DNA of 33,617 nucleotides from an uncultured Oscillospiraceae bacterium (GCA_947629795.1 CANRFC010000033.1:1-33617); one strand, 5' to 3'. Shown: positions 23,891 to 31,107, counted from the first letter of the stretch. The notes: generated from the sequence alone by a model not told the origin. Numbers and translations are program-made.

Positions 23891-24853
23891 TCAGCCCTTC
23901 CTGGCCAGCACGGCCTTGGCCTGGCTCACCACGTGCTCGGCGGTGAGGCCGAAGCGCTCCTGGAGATAGCCCTGGGGGCCCACCTCGCCGAACTCGTCCT
24001 CCACGGCCACACAGGCGGCGGGGACGGGGCACTTCTCAGCCAGGACCTCCAGGACGGCGGAGTAGAGCCCGCCGTGGCGGCTGTGATTCTCGCACACCAC
24101 CGCCGCGCCGGTCTTCCTGGCCCAGCTCTCCACGGCCTCAGCGTCCAGGGGCTTGACGGTGAAGCAGTCCACCACCGCGGCCTGGATGCCCTCCTGGGCC
24201 AGAGTCTCAGCGGCCTTCATGGCCTCGTGGACCATGATGCCCGAGGCGAAGAGCACGATGTCGCTCCCCTCCCGGAGGGTCACCGCCTTGCCGATGGGCA
24301 GGTCGCTTCCGTCGGCGTAGACCTTGGCGTACTGCTTCCGGCCCACCCGGATGTACTTCACCCCGGGGCGGTCCACGCACTGGCGCAGCACGCTCTTGAG
24401 GCAGTTGGGGTCGGTGACGTCAATGACGGTGGCGGTGGGGATGGTGCGGTAGAGGGCCATGTCCTCAAAGGGCATATGGGTGCCGCCGTTCATAGTGGCG
24501 GTAACGCCGGGGTCGGTGCCGATAACGGTGATGTCGTTCTTGGCGTAGCCGGCGCTCAGAAACACCTGGTCGAAGCACCGCCGGGAGGCGAAGGGCCCGA
24601 AGGTGTGCACGATGGGCTTAAAGCCCGCGCTGGCCAGACCGCAGGCCACACCCACCATATTGGCCTCGGCGATGCCGCAGTCGATAGCCCTGGCGGGGTT
24701 GTTCTTGGCGTACTTCCCGGTGCCGATGCAGGCCATCAGGTCGGCATCCAGATAGACCACATTGGGGTCTTCCTCCAGGATGGCGGGGATCTCCTCCCCC
24801 AGCACCGCCTTGCACAGGCGGGGATCCAGTTCTCCATTGTATACGATTTCCAT
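23891..24853 (-). CDS. Transketolase C-terminal subunit (split type, divergent active site)
   Basis: 320 residues covering the PYR and C-terminal domains of a two-polypeptide transketolase. The TPP-activating glutamate is Glu63 in DCGIAEANMVGVA. In the stretch equivalent to THDSIGxGEDGPTH of ordinary transketolase this protein reads TDPGVTATMNGGTH (113-126): the first His, a substrate-phosphate contact in yeast transketolase as I recall, is Asp114, and the Asp of EDG, which contacts the donor hydroxyls, is Asn122; the last His (126) is kept. This suggests a donor other than a normal sugar phosphate. The gene starts 3 nt after the N-subunit and ends 3 nt before the LarA homologue. Confidence 0.88.
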   Translation of the reverse strand: MEIVYNGELDPRLCKAVLGEEIPAILEEDPNVVYLDADLMACIGTGKYAKNNPARAIDCGIAEANMVGVACGLASAGFKPIVHTFGPFASRRCFDQVFLSAGYAKNDITVIGTDPGVTATMNGGTHMPFEDMALYRTIPTATVIDVTDPNCLKSVLRQCVDRPGVKYIRVGRKQYAKVYADGSDLPIGKAVTLREGSDIVLFASGIMVHEAMKAAETLAQEGIQAAVVDCFTVKPLDAEAVESWARKTGAAVVCENHSRHGGLYSAVLEVLAEKCPVPAACVAVEDEFGEVGPQGYLQERFGLTAEHVVSQAKAVLARKG

Positions 24854-24856
24854 GCT

Positions 24857-25699
24857 TCAGCCCTCCAGTTCAGCCAGCTCGGCCTTCAGCTGAGCGGTCC
24901 ATCTTTCATACTGCTCGTCGCTTACCGGCAGGCTGTGATTCATCACGGTGTCGGCCACCTCCTGCACGCCAAAGCCCTTCACGGTGTCCATGACGATGGC
25001 GAAGGGCTTGCCCTTCCCCTCCCGGGTGCGCTCCAGGGCCGCAGCCAGGGCAGAGACGTCGTTGCCGTTGACCAGCACGGTGTCAAAGCCAAAGCTCTCG
25101 AACTTGGCCACATAGTCGCCCATGGGATAGACGTCATCGGCCCAGCCGTCCAGCTGCTTCTTGTTCCAGTCCAGCAGGAGCACCAGGTTGTCCAGCCCCT
25201 TGGCGGCGGCAAAGGAGCAGGCCTCCCAGACCTGGCCCTCGTCGCTCTCGCCGTCTCCCACGATGAGGAAGGTCCGGCTCTTGTAGCCCCGGAGCTTGTC
25301 GCCCATGGCCATGCCGCAGGCCAGAGAGGTCCCCTGACCCAGAGACCCGGTGGTCATGTCCACGCCGGGGGTCTTGTTCCTGTCGCAGTGGCTGGGCAGC
25401 CGGGTGCCGGGATGATTCAGGGTCTTCAGCTCCTCATAGGGGAAATACCCCTTCAGAGCCAGGGTGCCGTACACGGCGGGGCCGGCGTGGCCCTTGGAGC
25501 ACACCAGCTTGTCCCGGTCCGGCTTCCTGGGGTCGGCGGGGTCAATGTCCATCTCCCGGCCATAGAGGACAGCCAGCACGTCGGCGATGCTCAGCGCCCC
25601 GCCGATGTGTCCCGAGCCGATGGAATGGATGGCCTCGATGGCCGCCATGCGGATCTGGACGGCGAAGGCCTTCAGCTCTCTCACTTCACGCTCTTCCAT
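24857..25699 (-). CDS. Transketolase N-terminal subunit (split type)
   Basis: 280 residues, the thiamine-diphosphate (PP) domain. Core residues are present: His31 in GSGHIGGALS, SKGHAGPAVY (His71), GSLGQG (118-123), and the TPP/Mg motif GDGESDEG (148-155) with Asn179. The start at 25699 is preferred because AGGAG lies 8 nt upstream; an ATG seven codons earlier overlaps the pgk stop (ATGA) but lacks a ribosome site. With the next gene it makes one enzyme that moves a two-carbon ketol unit from a ketose to an aldose. Its position inside an inositol operon points to DKG as donor (inferred). Confidence 0.9.
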   Translation of the reverse strand: MEEREVRELKAFAVQIRMAAIEAIHSIGSGHIGGALSIADVLAVLYGREMDIDPADPRKPDRDKLVCSKGHAGPAVYGTLALKGYFPYEELKTLNHPGTRLPSHCDRNKTPGVDMTTGSLGQGTSLACGMAMGDKLRGYKSRTFLIVGDGESDEGQVWEACSFAAAKGLDNLVLLLDWNKKQLDGWADDVYPMGDYVAKFESFGFDTVLVNGNDVSALAAALERTREGKGKPFAIVMDTVKGFGVQEVADTVMNHSLPVSDEQYERWTAQLKAELAELEG

Positions 25700-25716
25700 A
25701 TTCTTCACTCCTTCTT

Positions 25717-26967
25717 TCATTTGGAGACCTCCGCCCCATGGCGGAGGGCCTTGACCACCGGCAGCTCCTCTCCGCTCAAAAAGCGGATGAGGGCGCCGCC
25801 GCCGGTGCAGATATAGCCCATCTTGTCGGTCAGTCCGTACTTTTCGGTGGCGGTGATGCTGTCTCCGCCGCCCAGGACGGTAAAGCCCCCGGTGTCGGCC
25901 AGGGCCTGCCAGATCTCCTTGGTGCCGTACTCGCTGGGCGCCTGCTCAAAGACCCCCATGGGCCCGTTGACGAAGACCGTTTTTGCCCCCAGGATGACCT
26001 CCCGGTAGAGCTTGACGCTCTTGTGGCCGATGTCGATGGCCCCGATGTCGCCGGGCACGGCGCCCAGTTCGGCCTCCTGCCGCTCCCCGTCGGTCACCCA
26101 GGCCAGGTCCACCGGCAGCACGATCTTCTCCCCGTACTGCCCGTAGAGCTCCCTGGCCCGGTCGATGTACTCGCCGTAGTTGGACTTCAAAATGAAGTCC
26201 ACGCTCCCCTTTCCGATCTCCTTGCCCAGGGCGGTGAGGAAGATGTTGCCCACCAGTCCGCCGGTGAGGATGGTGTCGGCCACCCCCCGGCTGAGCACGG
26301 TGTTCATCATCAGGAAGGCATCGGAGATCTTGGCCCCGCCCAGGACGAACACACAGGGCCGGTCGGGCTCCTCCATCACCTGGGACACGGTGCAGTACTC
26401 CTTCTCGAAGAGCCGGCCCATGTAGGAGGGCAGCACCTGCTCGAAGCCGCACAGGGAGGGCTGGTCCCGGTGGGCGGCGGCAAAGGCGTCGCACACGTAG
26501 AGGTCGGCCAGGGGGGAGAGTTTCTCCACCAGCAAGGTCCTGGCCTGCTGCTCATGGGTCAGCCGCAGCTTCTGCTCGAAGAGGGTCTGCTCCTCCGAGA
26601 CGAAGCGCACATTGTCCAGCAGCAGGATCTCCCCGTCCTTCAGGGCCTGGATGGCCTCCCGGGCGGCGGGACCGCACACGTCGTCGATCCACTTCACCTC
26701 CCGGCCCAGCAGCTCGGTGAGCACCGCGGCGTGGGGCTTGGTGGTGTAGAAATTCTTGTACTCGATATCGCTGCCCTGATGGGCCAGGAGGACCACTCTG
26801 GCCCCCTTGTCGGACAGCTCCTTCACCGTGGGCACACAGGCCTTGATGCGGTTGACGCTCTTCAGCGTCCCCTTCTCCCGGTCCACCGGCTGGTTGATAT
26901 CCACCCGGCACAGCACGGTCTTTCCCGCCACCTGGGCCTCGTCCAGGGTCCTGATACCAAATCGCAT
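25717..26967 (-). CDS. Archaeal-type phosphoglycerate kinase homologue with altered substrate site
   Basis: 416 residues. Nucleotide-side motifs are normal: GGAKISDA (211-218), NGPMGVFE (334-341) and the GGGDS loop (366-370). The substrate side looks like archaeal PGK (RVDINQPVD, AFAAAHRDQPS) rather than the bacterial RVDFNVPL form. Asp23, Asn25, Arg40, Arg121 and Arg167 are kept. The HxxR motif (HLGRP or archaeal HQ.RP) is His63-Gln-Gly-Ser66: the arginine that binds the 3-phosphate of 3-phosphoglycerate is gone. An ATP-forming acyl-phosphate kinase acting on a non-phosphorylated analogue (malyl phosphate) is proposed. It follows the GAPDH homologue by 15 nt. It could still be an ordinary glycolytic PGK, but a catabolic paralogue is more likely. 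Confidence 0.85.
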   Translation of the reverse strand: MRFGIRTLDEAQVAGKTVLCRVDINQPVDREKGTLKSVNRIKACVPTVKELSDKGARVVLLAHQGSDIEYKNFYTTKPHAAVLTELLGREVKWIDDVCGPAAREAIQALKDGEILLLDNVRFVSEEQTLFEQKLRLTHEQQARTLLVEKLSPLADLYVCDAFAAAHRDQPSLCGFEQVLPSYMGRLFEKEYCTVSQVMEEPDRPCVFVLGGAKISDAFLMMNTVLSRGVADTILTGGLVGNIFLTALGKEIGKGSVDFILKSNYGEYIDRARELYGQYGEKIVLPVDLAWVTDGERQEAELGAVPGDIGAIDIGHKSVKLYREVILGAKTVFVNGPMGVFEQAPSEYGTKEIWQALADTGGFTVLGGGDSITATEKYGLTDKMGYICTGGGALIRFLSGEELPVVKALRHGAEVSK

Positions 26968-26982
26968 ATCGGGTCTCCCCTC

Positions 26983-28044
26983 TTACTGCTTCTTGAAGCG
27001 GCCGATCTTCAGATACTTGTTGGTCATGGCGGTGCCCTCTTCCCGGGTGAGCTGCATCTTCATGGCGGCCCGGATGGCGTCCATGGTCTCGGGGATGGTC
27101 ACGCTCTCCTGGGGGATGTGGATGGCGTACATGATGTCGTCGCCGCTCTCCACGATGGAGTCCTCCCAAAGGCCGATCTCATACAGGTCGCCCCGGCGGT
27201 TGCCCAGGTCACGGCCGTACTTGAAGAAGGAGGCGTTGCCCTGGAAGCCCTCGTCGATGGTGACGGTGCGGATGCGGGGATGGGCCCGGAAGGCAGCCAG
27301 GGCCTCGTCCCGGGTGATCTTGTGGCCGTTCTTGCCCCGGGCCAGCACGGTGATGATGTGGCCGTGGGTCACGGGAGTATGGACCAGGATGCCGGTGGCC
27401 TCCACGTGGGGCATGATGGTCATCAGGTCCACCGCCTGGTGAGAGGGGGCCTTGTCGATCTGCAGGGCGTTGGTCAGGCCCCGGTGATAGTCGCCGGGAT
27501 CGGCCACCCGGCGGATGATGGTGATGGCCACCTTCTCCACCCCGCCGCAGGCCCGATCCAGGCAGTCCACGGTGCGGATGAGGCCGGTGGTGTTGCAGGA
27601 GGTGAGCTTCAGGTAGTTCTGGCCCAGCCCCTTCTCATAGTTGGCGTAGCCGTGGAAGAACACGTCGGCCACGGTGTTCTTCTCGCCGCCCTGGAAGATG
27701 GCCTTCACCCCCAGCTTCTCGTAGATGACCTTGTTCTTGGCGCCCACGCCGCCGGGGGCGGAGTCCAGCATGATGTCCACGCTCCTGCACAGGTCCTCGA
27801 AGGAGCCGGCCACGGGAATGCCCTTGGCGTCAAAGGCGGCCTTGTCGGCGCCGTCCACCAGATAGAGGTCATACTTCACGCCGTTGGCCCCGATCATGTC
27901 GTTCTCGGCCAGGGCGCGCACCGCCAGGGTGGGAGCCAGGTCGGCAATGCCCACCAGCTCCATGTCCTCCTGCATGGCCACGCCGTCGGCCAGCCGCTGC
28001 CCGATGGTGCCGTACCCAGCCACGCCTACTCTTACCTTTGCCAT
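26983..28044 (-). CDS. Type II (archaeal-type) glyceraldehyde-3-phosphate dehydrogenase homologue
   Basis: 353 residues. NAD(P)-binding GYGTIG at 10-15, catalytic Cys150 in LTSCNTTGL, and the C-terminal region ending IGRFKKQ all match the archaeal class II GAPDH family, not the usual bacterial GapA (no SCTTN). The substrate-side segments differ from what I recall of archaeal enzymes: RRVADPGDYHRGLTNALQ where those have RRAADP..KKGP.NAI, and PSHQAVDLM where they have PSHHGPDV. This suggests a different aldehyde; malic semialdehyde is proposed. It is the first gene of the nine-gene operon, with TTAGGAGGAA before the ATG and its own promoter and operators. Product would be an acyl phosphate used by the next gene's kinase. 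Confidence 0.85.
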   Translation of the reverse strand: MAKVRVGVAGYGTIGQRLADGVAMQEDMELVGIADLAPTLAVRALAENDMIGANGVKYDLYLVDGADKAAFDAKGIPVAGSFEDLCRSVDIMLDSAPGGVGAKNKVIYEKLGVKAIFQGGEKNTVADVFFHGYANYEKGLGQNYLKLTSCNTTGLIRTVDCLDRACGGVEKVAITIIRRVADPGDYHRGLTNALQIDKAPSHQAVDLMTIMPHVEATGILVHTPVTHGHIITVLARGKNGHKITRDEALAAFRAHPRIRTVTIDEGFQGNASFFKYGRDLGNRRGDLYEIGLWEDSIVESGDDIMYAIHIPQESVTIPETMDAIRAAMKMQLTREEGTAMTNKYLKIGRFKKQ

Positions 28045-28073
28045 TTGAACATTCCTCCTAAAATTTTATTACA

Positions 28074-28092
28074 GAATTTGGTGTCAAAATTC
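28074..28092. promoter_or_regulatory. Possible operator in the operon leader
   Basis: GAATTT-7 nt-AAATTC, a perfect 6+6 dyad just downstream of the transcription start. Overlapping its right side, 28091-28105 has TCGCAAACGTTTCTG with core AAACGTTT, which partly matches a cre site (CcpA); the match has about three mismatches. Either could act as a roadblock. Confidence 0.4.
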
Positions 28093-28112
28093 GCAAACGT
28101 TTCTGTTTTGCT

Positions 28113-28141
28113 ATTGTACCATTCCTCCAATAAATTGTCAA
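28113..28141 (-). promoter_or_regulatory. Sigma-A promoter of the inositol operon
   Basis: Minus-strand TTGACA (28141-28136), 17-nt spacer, TACAAT (28118-28113). The -35 box lies inside the palindrome AAATTG-T-CAATTT, a likely repressor site. Confidence 0.88.
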
Positions 28142-28144
28142 TTT
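28132..28144. promoter_or_regulatory. Palindromic operator over the operon -35 box
   Basis: AAATTG-T-CAATTT, a perfect 13-bp palindrome covering the -35. The same half-sites recur as AAATTG (28195-28200) and CAATTT (28214-28219) around the -35 of the divergent regulator gene, as expected for a site set bound by the DeoR-family protein encoded next door. Confidence 0.55.
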
Positions 28145-28209
28145 CCAGGGGCATTTTTTTGGTCTCTTTTTTATTTTTTCACACAGACTTACCAAAATTG
28201 ATAAAAGAG

Positions 28210-28238
28210 TTGACAATTTCTTTTCCCGGCGTTATAGT
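28210..28238 (+). promoter_or_regulatory. Sigma-A promoter of the DeoR-family regulator
   Basis: TTGACA (28210-28215), 17-nt spacer, TATAGT (28233-28238). Divergent from the operon promoter, with 70 nt between the two -35 boxes, a T-rich tract there, and shared AAATTG/CAATTT half-sites. Confidence 0.88.
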
Positions 28239-28279
28239 AAGGACAGAAAATTTTCGAAACATCGAAGGGAGGCGGACCC

Positions 28280-29041
28280 ATGCGGGACAAGCGGAGAAAA
28301 GAGATGGCGGCCTATATCGCCCGCCGACAGTCGGCCACCATGGAGGAGCTGCGGGAGGTCTTCCATGTGTCCATGAACACCGTCCGCTCCGACGTCCACG
28401 CGCTGGTCCACACCGGTGCGGTGGAGAAGGTCTACGGCGGGGTCCGCTCCGCCGTCCGTCAGGAGGTCCCCTTGTTCACCCAGCGGGACTCCACCCACAC
28501 CGGAGCCAAGGAGCGCATCGCCCGCCTGGCCGAGACCCGCATCGCCGACGGCGACACGGTCTATCTGGACGCCGGCACCACCACCCTCCGGCTCCTGGAG
28601 TGCCTGGACCCGGCCAAGCACGTCACCGTCATCTCGGGCAACCTGGCGGCGGCCGGCCCGGCCTACAACCTCCCCCGGGTGGAGCTCATCGTCCTGCCGG
28701 GGCTGATGAACCGGCGGACCAATTCGGCCGCCGACGTGAGCACCCTGGAGTTCCTGGGCCGCTACCGCTGCGCCAAGGCGTTTTTGGGGGCCTCCGGGGT
28801 CTCCCCCGACGGCAAGCTCAACGTCTCCTCCTATATCGAATATGAGCTGAAAAAACTGGTCCTCCAGCAGAGCTCCCACACCTACCTGCTGGTGGACTCG
28901 GGGAAGTTCGGCGGCGAGAGCCTCATGTCCTACGGCTCCCTGTCCGACGTGGACGAGGTCATCTCCGACGCCGGCTGTCCCCCCGCCGTCCGGGAATTCT
29001 GCGCCCTCCGCGGCGTGAAGCTCACCCTCACCGAAACCTGA
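28280..29041 (+). CDS. DeoR-family transcriptional regulator, probable regulator of the inositol operon
   Basis: 253 residues. Residues ~1-55 form the winged helix-turn-helix (MEELREVFHVSMNTVRSDVH, GAVEKVYGGV). Residues ~75-235 are the DeoRC sugar-phosphate sensor domain with DAGTTT, SGNLAAAG and YLLVDSGKFG. Members such as IolR of Bacillus repress inositol genes until a phosphorylated intermediate binds. If the operon makes no phosphorylated DKG, the inducer here may differ, for example a pentose phosphate. GGGAGG precedes the ATG. It is divergent from the nine-gene operon and 55 nt ahead of the PHP gene, likely co-transcribed. Confidence 0.92.
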   Translation: MRDKRRKEMAAYIARRQSATMEELREVFHVSMNTVRSDVHALVHTGAVEKVYGGVRSAVRQEVPLFTQRDSTHTGAKERIARLAETRIADGDTVYLDAGTTTLRLLECLDPAKHVTVISGNLAAAGPAYNLPRVELIVLPGLMNRRTNSAADVSTLEFLGRYRCAKAFLGASGVSPDGKLNVSSYIEYELKKLVLQQSSHTYLLVDSGKFGGESLMSYGSLSDVDEVISDAGCPPAVREFCALRGVKLTLTET

Positions 29042-29096
29042 CGTGCCATTCCCGCCCGCTCCGGGCAGGCCAATATCACACAACGGAGGAATCGCC

Positions 29097-29762
29097 ATGC
29101 ATAAGATCGAGACCCATCTCCACACCAATCACGTGAGCAAATGCGGCTGGCTGGACGCCGAAGCTCTGATCAAGGGCTACCAGGACGCGGGTTACAGCGG
29201 CATCATCGTTACCGATCACTATAACCGCATCACCTTCGACTACCTGGGCATCGACCCCGCCGCCCCGGTGGACCGGGTGGGGCCCTTCCTGGAGGGCTAC
29301 CGCCGGATGAAGGAACTGGGGGAAAAGGTGGGCATCCACGTCTTCAAGGGGGCCGAGCTCCGCTTTGACGAGAGCGAGAACGACTACCTCCTCTACGGCT
29401 GGCGGGACGACCTGCTGGCCGACCCGGAATCCATCTTCCGCATGGGCATCGCCGCCTTCTATCCCCTGGCCCACGCCGCCGGGGCCACCCTCATCCAGGC
29501 CCACCCCTACCGGGCCAAGTGCACCCCGGCCATCGCCTGCTACCTGGACGGAGTGGAGGTGCGCAACCTCAACCCCCGCCACGACAGCCACAATCGCCGG
29601 GCCCAGGAATACGCCAGGCAGTTCGGCCTCATCGCCACCAGCGGCTCGGACTGCCACCGCACCGAGGACATCGCCCTGGGGGGCATCCTGTCCAAGACCC
29701 TCCCCAGCGACTCCATGGGCATGGCCCGTCTCATCCGCTCCCGGAACTATACTCTTCTCTGA
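29097..29762 (+). CDS. PHP-domain metal-dependent phosphoesterase-like protein
   Basis: 221 residues; the ATG at 29097 follows ACGGAGGA and begins MHKIETHLHTNHVSKCGW, the PHP motif I HxHT. Further metal ligands lie in IIVTDHYN, FKGAELRFDE, IQAHPYR and SGSDCHRTEDIALGG. PHP proteins are usually phosphoesterases (histidinol phosphatase and relatives) with two or three metals. Substrate unknown; being co-transcribed with the inositol regulator suggests a role with inositol phosphates or sugar phosphates (inference). Downstream, 29763-30020 carries no gene: it is T/C-rich, with a weak GC hairpin near 29901-29931 and two copies of GAGTTCCAAAA (around 29935 and 29957). Confidence 0.82.
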   Translation: MHKIETHLHTNHVSKCGWLDAEALIKGYQDAGYSGIIVTDHYNRITFDYLGIDPAAPVDRVGPFLEGYRRMKELGEKVGIHVFKGAELRFDESENDYLLYGWRDDLLADPESIFRMGIAAFYPLAHAAGATLIQAHPYRAKCTPAIACYLDGVEVRNLNPRHDSHNRRAQEYARQFGLIATSGSDCHRTEDIALGGILSKTLPSDSMGMARLIRSRNYTLL

Positions 29763-30020
29763 TCTCTCCCTCCCCTGCCCCTCCATTCTGGAAAATCCTT
29801 CCGCTTCTCTCCGAAAACATATTGGCCCATTTTTTGGCTCAGGCAATTTATCCCATTTTTCGTCTCACTTTTTCCTTGCCATTTTCTCCTCCCCTTTTTT
29901 GGGGGCCTGCAAGCCGGCCTTTTGAGGCCCCGCAGAGTTCCAAAACCGGGGGGTGGAGTTCCAAAAGGCAGGAGTAAAAGCGGCATGATTTCGCCCATAT
30001 TTTCCCTTTTTTGTCAAAAG

Positions 30021-30056
30021 CAGGACGCCTGGAAGCTCCGGGCGTCCTGTTTTTTT
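30021..30056. terminator. Rho-independent terminator between convergent genes
   Basis: Stem CAGGACGCC / GGCGTCCTG (30021-30029, 30041-30049) with an 11-nt loop, then seven T residues for the plus strand. On the minus strand it is followed by CTTTTG, so it can weakly stop the isomerase transcript as well. Confidence 0.85.
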
Positions 30057-30921
30057 AAGCGTTTTCGATCTCCTCCAGCACCCGCCGGCGGATGTCCCCG
30101 TTGAGGGGGTGGAAGAGCTGACTGTAATACTCACACAGCCAAATTCCGTCAAATCCGGCACTTTTCAGCACGGAAAAGGCCTCTTTCAGGGGGGCGGTGC
30201 CCCAAAACGGGGCCACATGGACGTCCCCCCGGTCAAAGGTAAAGCGATATCCCTTGCCCAGGGTGTTGTAGAGGTGGTAATCGGTGAGCCGCATGGGCTC
30301 AAACACCCCGCCGTTGTCGTTGACGTGGACGTGGCGGACCCTTGGGACGCAAGCCTTTACGGCCTCCAGGAAGTCGTAGTGGAACCAGTTGGCGGACAGC
30401 CACAGGTGCCCCAGGTCCAGGGTCATGCCCACATTGGGGTGGTCCAGGGTCTCCACCGCCTCCAGGGCGTAGCGGACGTCCTCCACCTCCACGTTCTCCA
30501 CGTTGAGGGCCACCCCCAGGCCGGCGGCCAGGTCGGCCCCCTCCCGCACCCGCTCCAGCCACCGCGCTTCCTTGGCGCGGTCATGGGAAAACTCCTCAAA
30601 ATGGAGGTTCAGCCGGTCGATGCCCAGGGCGGCGCAGACCCGGACGGAGGCGTCCAAGACCCGGTGGTGGAGCTCATCCGGGCTGCGCAGGTCCAGACCG
30701 TAGCAGACGTGGGCGGTATAATGCAGGGAGAACTTTTCAAACAGGGACCTGACATAGTCGACGGCGGGCTGCTGGAGCCGGCCCCCCAGGATGAAGGGGC
30801 AGGCTGCCAGGTTGAGCTCGGCGGCGTCCCAGCCATCGGCGGCGATGCGTCCCAGCTCCCCCTCCAGGCTCCCCATGGTGGCCGAGGAGGGCACGTTGAC
30901 CCCGATCACAGGCTTTTTCAC
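30055..30921 (-). CDS. Sugar phosphate isomerase/epimerase family protein (TIM barrel)
   Basis: 288 residues from a GTG start at 30921, supported by GGAG 8 nt upstream; an in-frame ATG 16 codons earlier has no such site and falls in the repeat-rich leader. It belongs to the AP-endonuclease-2/xylose-isomerase-like family: metal-site residues in RLNLHFEEFS, ALNVENVEVED, GMTLDLGHLWLS, RHVHVNDNGG and WLCEYYSQ. Such enzymes isomerise or dehydrate keto-sugars and inososes (IolE and IolI are relatives). A role as inosose isomerase for other inositol stereoisomers is possible. It lies downstream of the kinase gene on the same strand, 163 nt away. Confidence 0.82.
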   Translation of the reverse strand: MKKPVIGVNVPSSATMGSLEGELGRIAADGWDAAELNLAACPFILGGRLQQPAVDYVRSLFEKFSLHYTAHVCYGLDLRSPDELHHRVLDASVRVCAALGIDRLNLHFEEFSHDRAKEARWLERVREGADLAAGLGVALNVENVEVEDVRYALEAVETLDHPNVGMTLDLGHLWLSANWFHYDFLEAVKACVPRVRHVHVNDNGGVFEPMRLTDYHLYNTLGKGYRFTFDRGDVHVAPFWGTAPLKEAFSVLKSAGFDGIWLCEYYSQLFHPLNGDIRRRVLEEIENA

Positions 30922-30972
30922 GGCATTTTCTCCTCTCTTCTCCCCGGTTCCAACCCTGCCAGACAACATTTC

Positions 30973-31107
30973 CGGTCCCCACAGAGGACATTCATCAGTC
31001 CTGGCAGAAGGTATTTTTCAGTCCAGGCGATGGCATTTTTCAGTTCTGACAGAGGGTGCCTATCAGGACTGGCAGTTGGCTTTTTCAGTCCTGATAGAAG
31101 GCGTTTA
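30973..31107. repeat. Imperfect 22-23 bp tandem repeats at the 3' end of the kinase gene
   Basis: Six consecutive units, on the plus strand: 30973-30995, 30996-31018, 31019-31040, 31041-31063, 31064-31085 and 31086-31107, with a seventh, more decayed copy possibly at 30951-30972. The shared pattern is CAGTCCTGGCAGAAGG followed by a T-rich tail. The last unit is inside the kinase gene and encodes its C-terminal FYQD and stop, so the array looks like repeated duplication of the gene end into the intergenic space before the isomerase. Confidence 0.75.

Noticed and set aside
22427-28845. Very long plus-strand open frames (over 1000 codons) opposite the inositol operon
   Set aside because: They are GC-bias shadows: rich in Gly, His, Val and Gln, no recognisable domain, and exactly antisense to well-identified genes.
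29901-29931. GGGGCCT / AGGCCCC hairpin after the PHP gene
   Set aside because: Weak stem and no T-run; the real terminator is at 30021-30056.
30951-31107. CRISPR array
   Set aside because: Units are contiguous, 22-23 bp, imperfect and without unique spacers; no cas genes are nearby.
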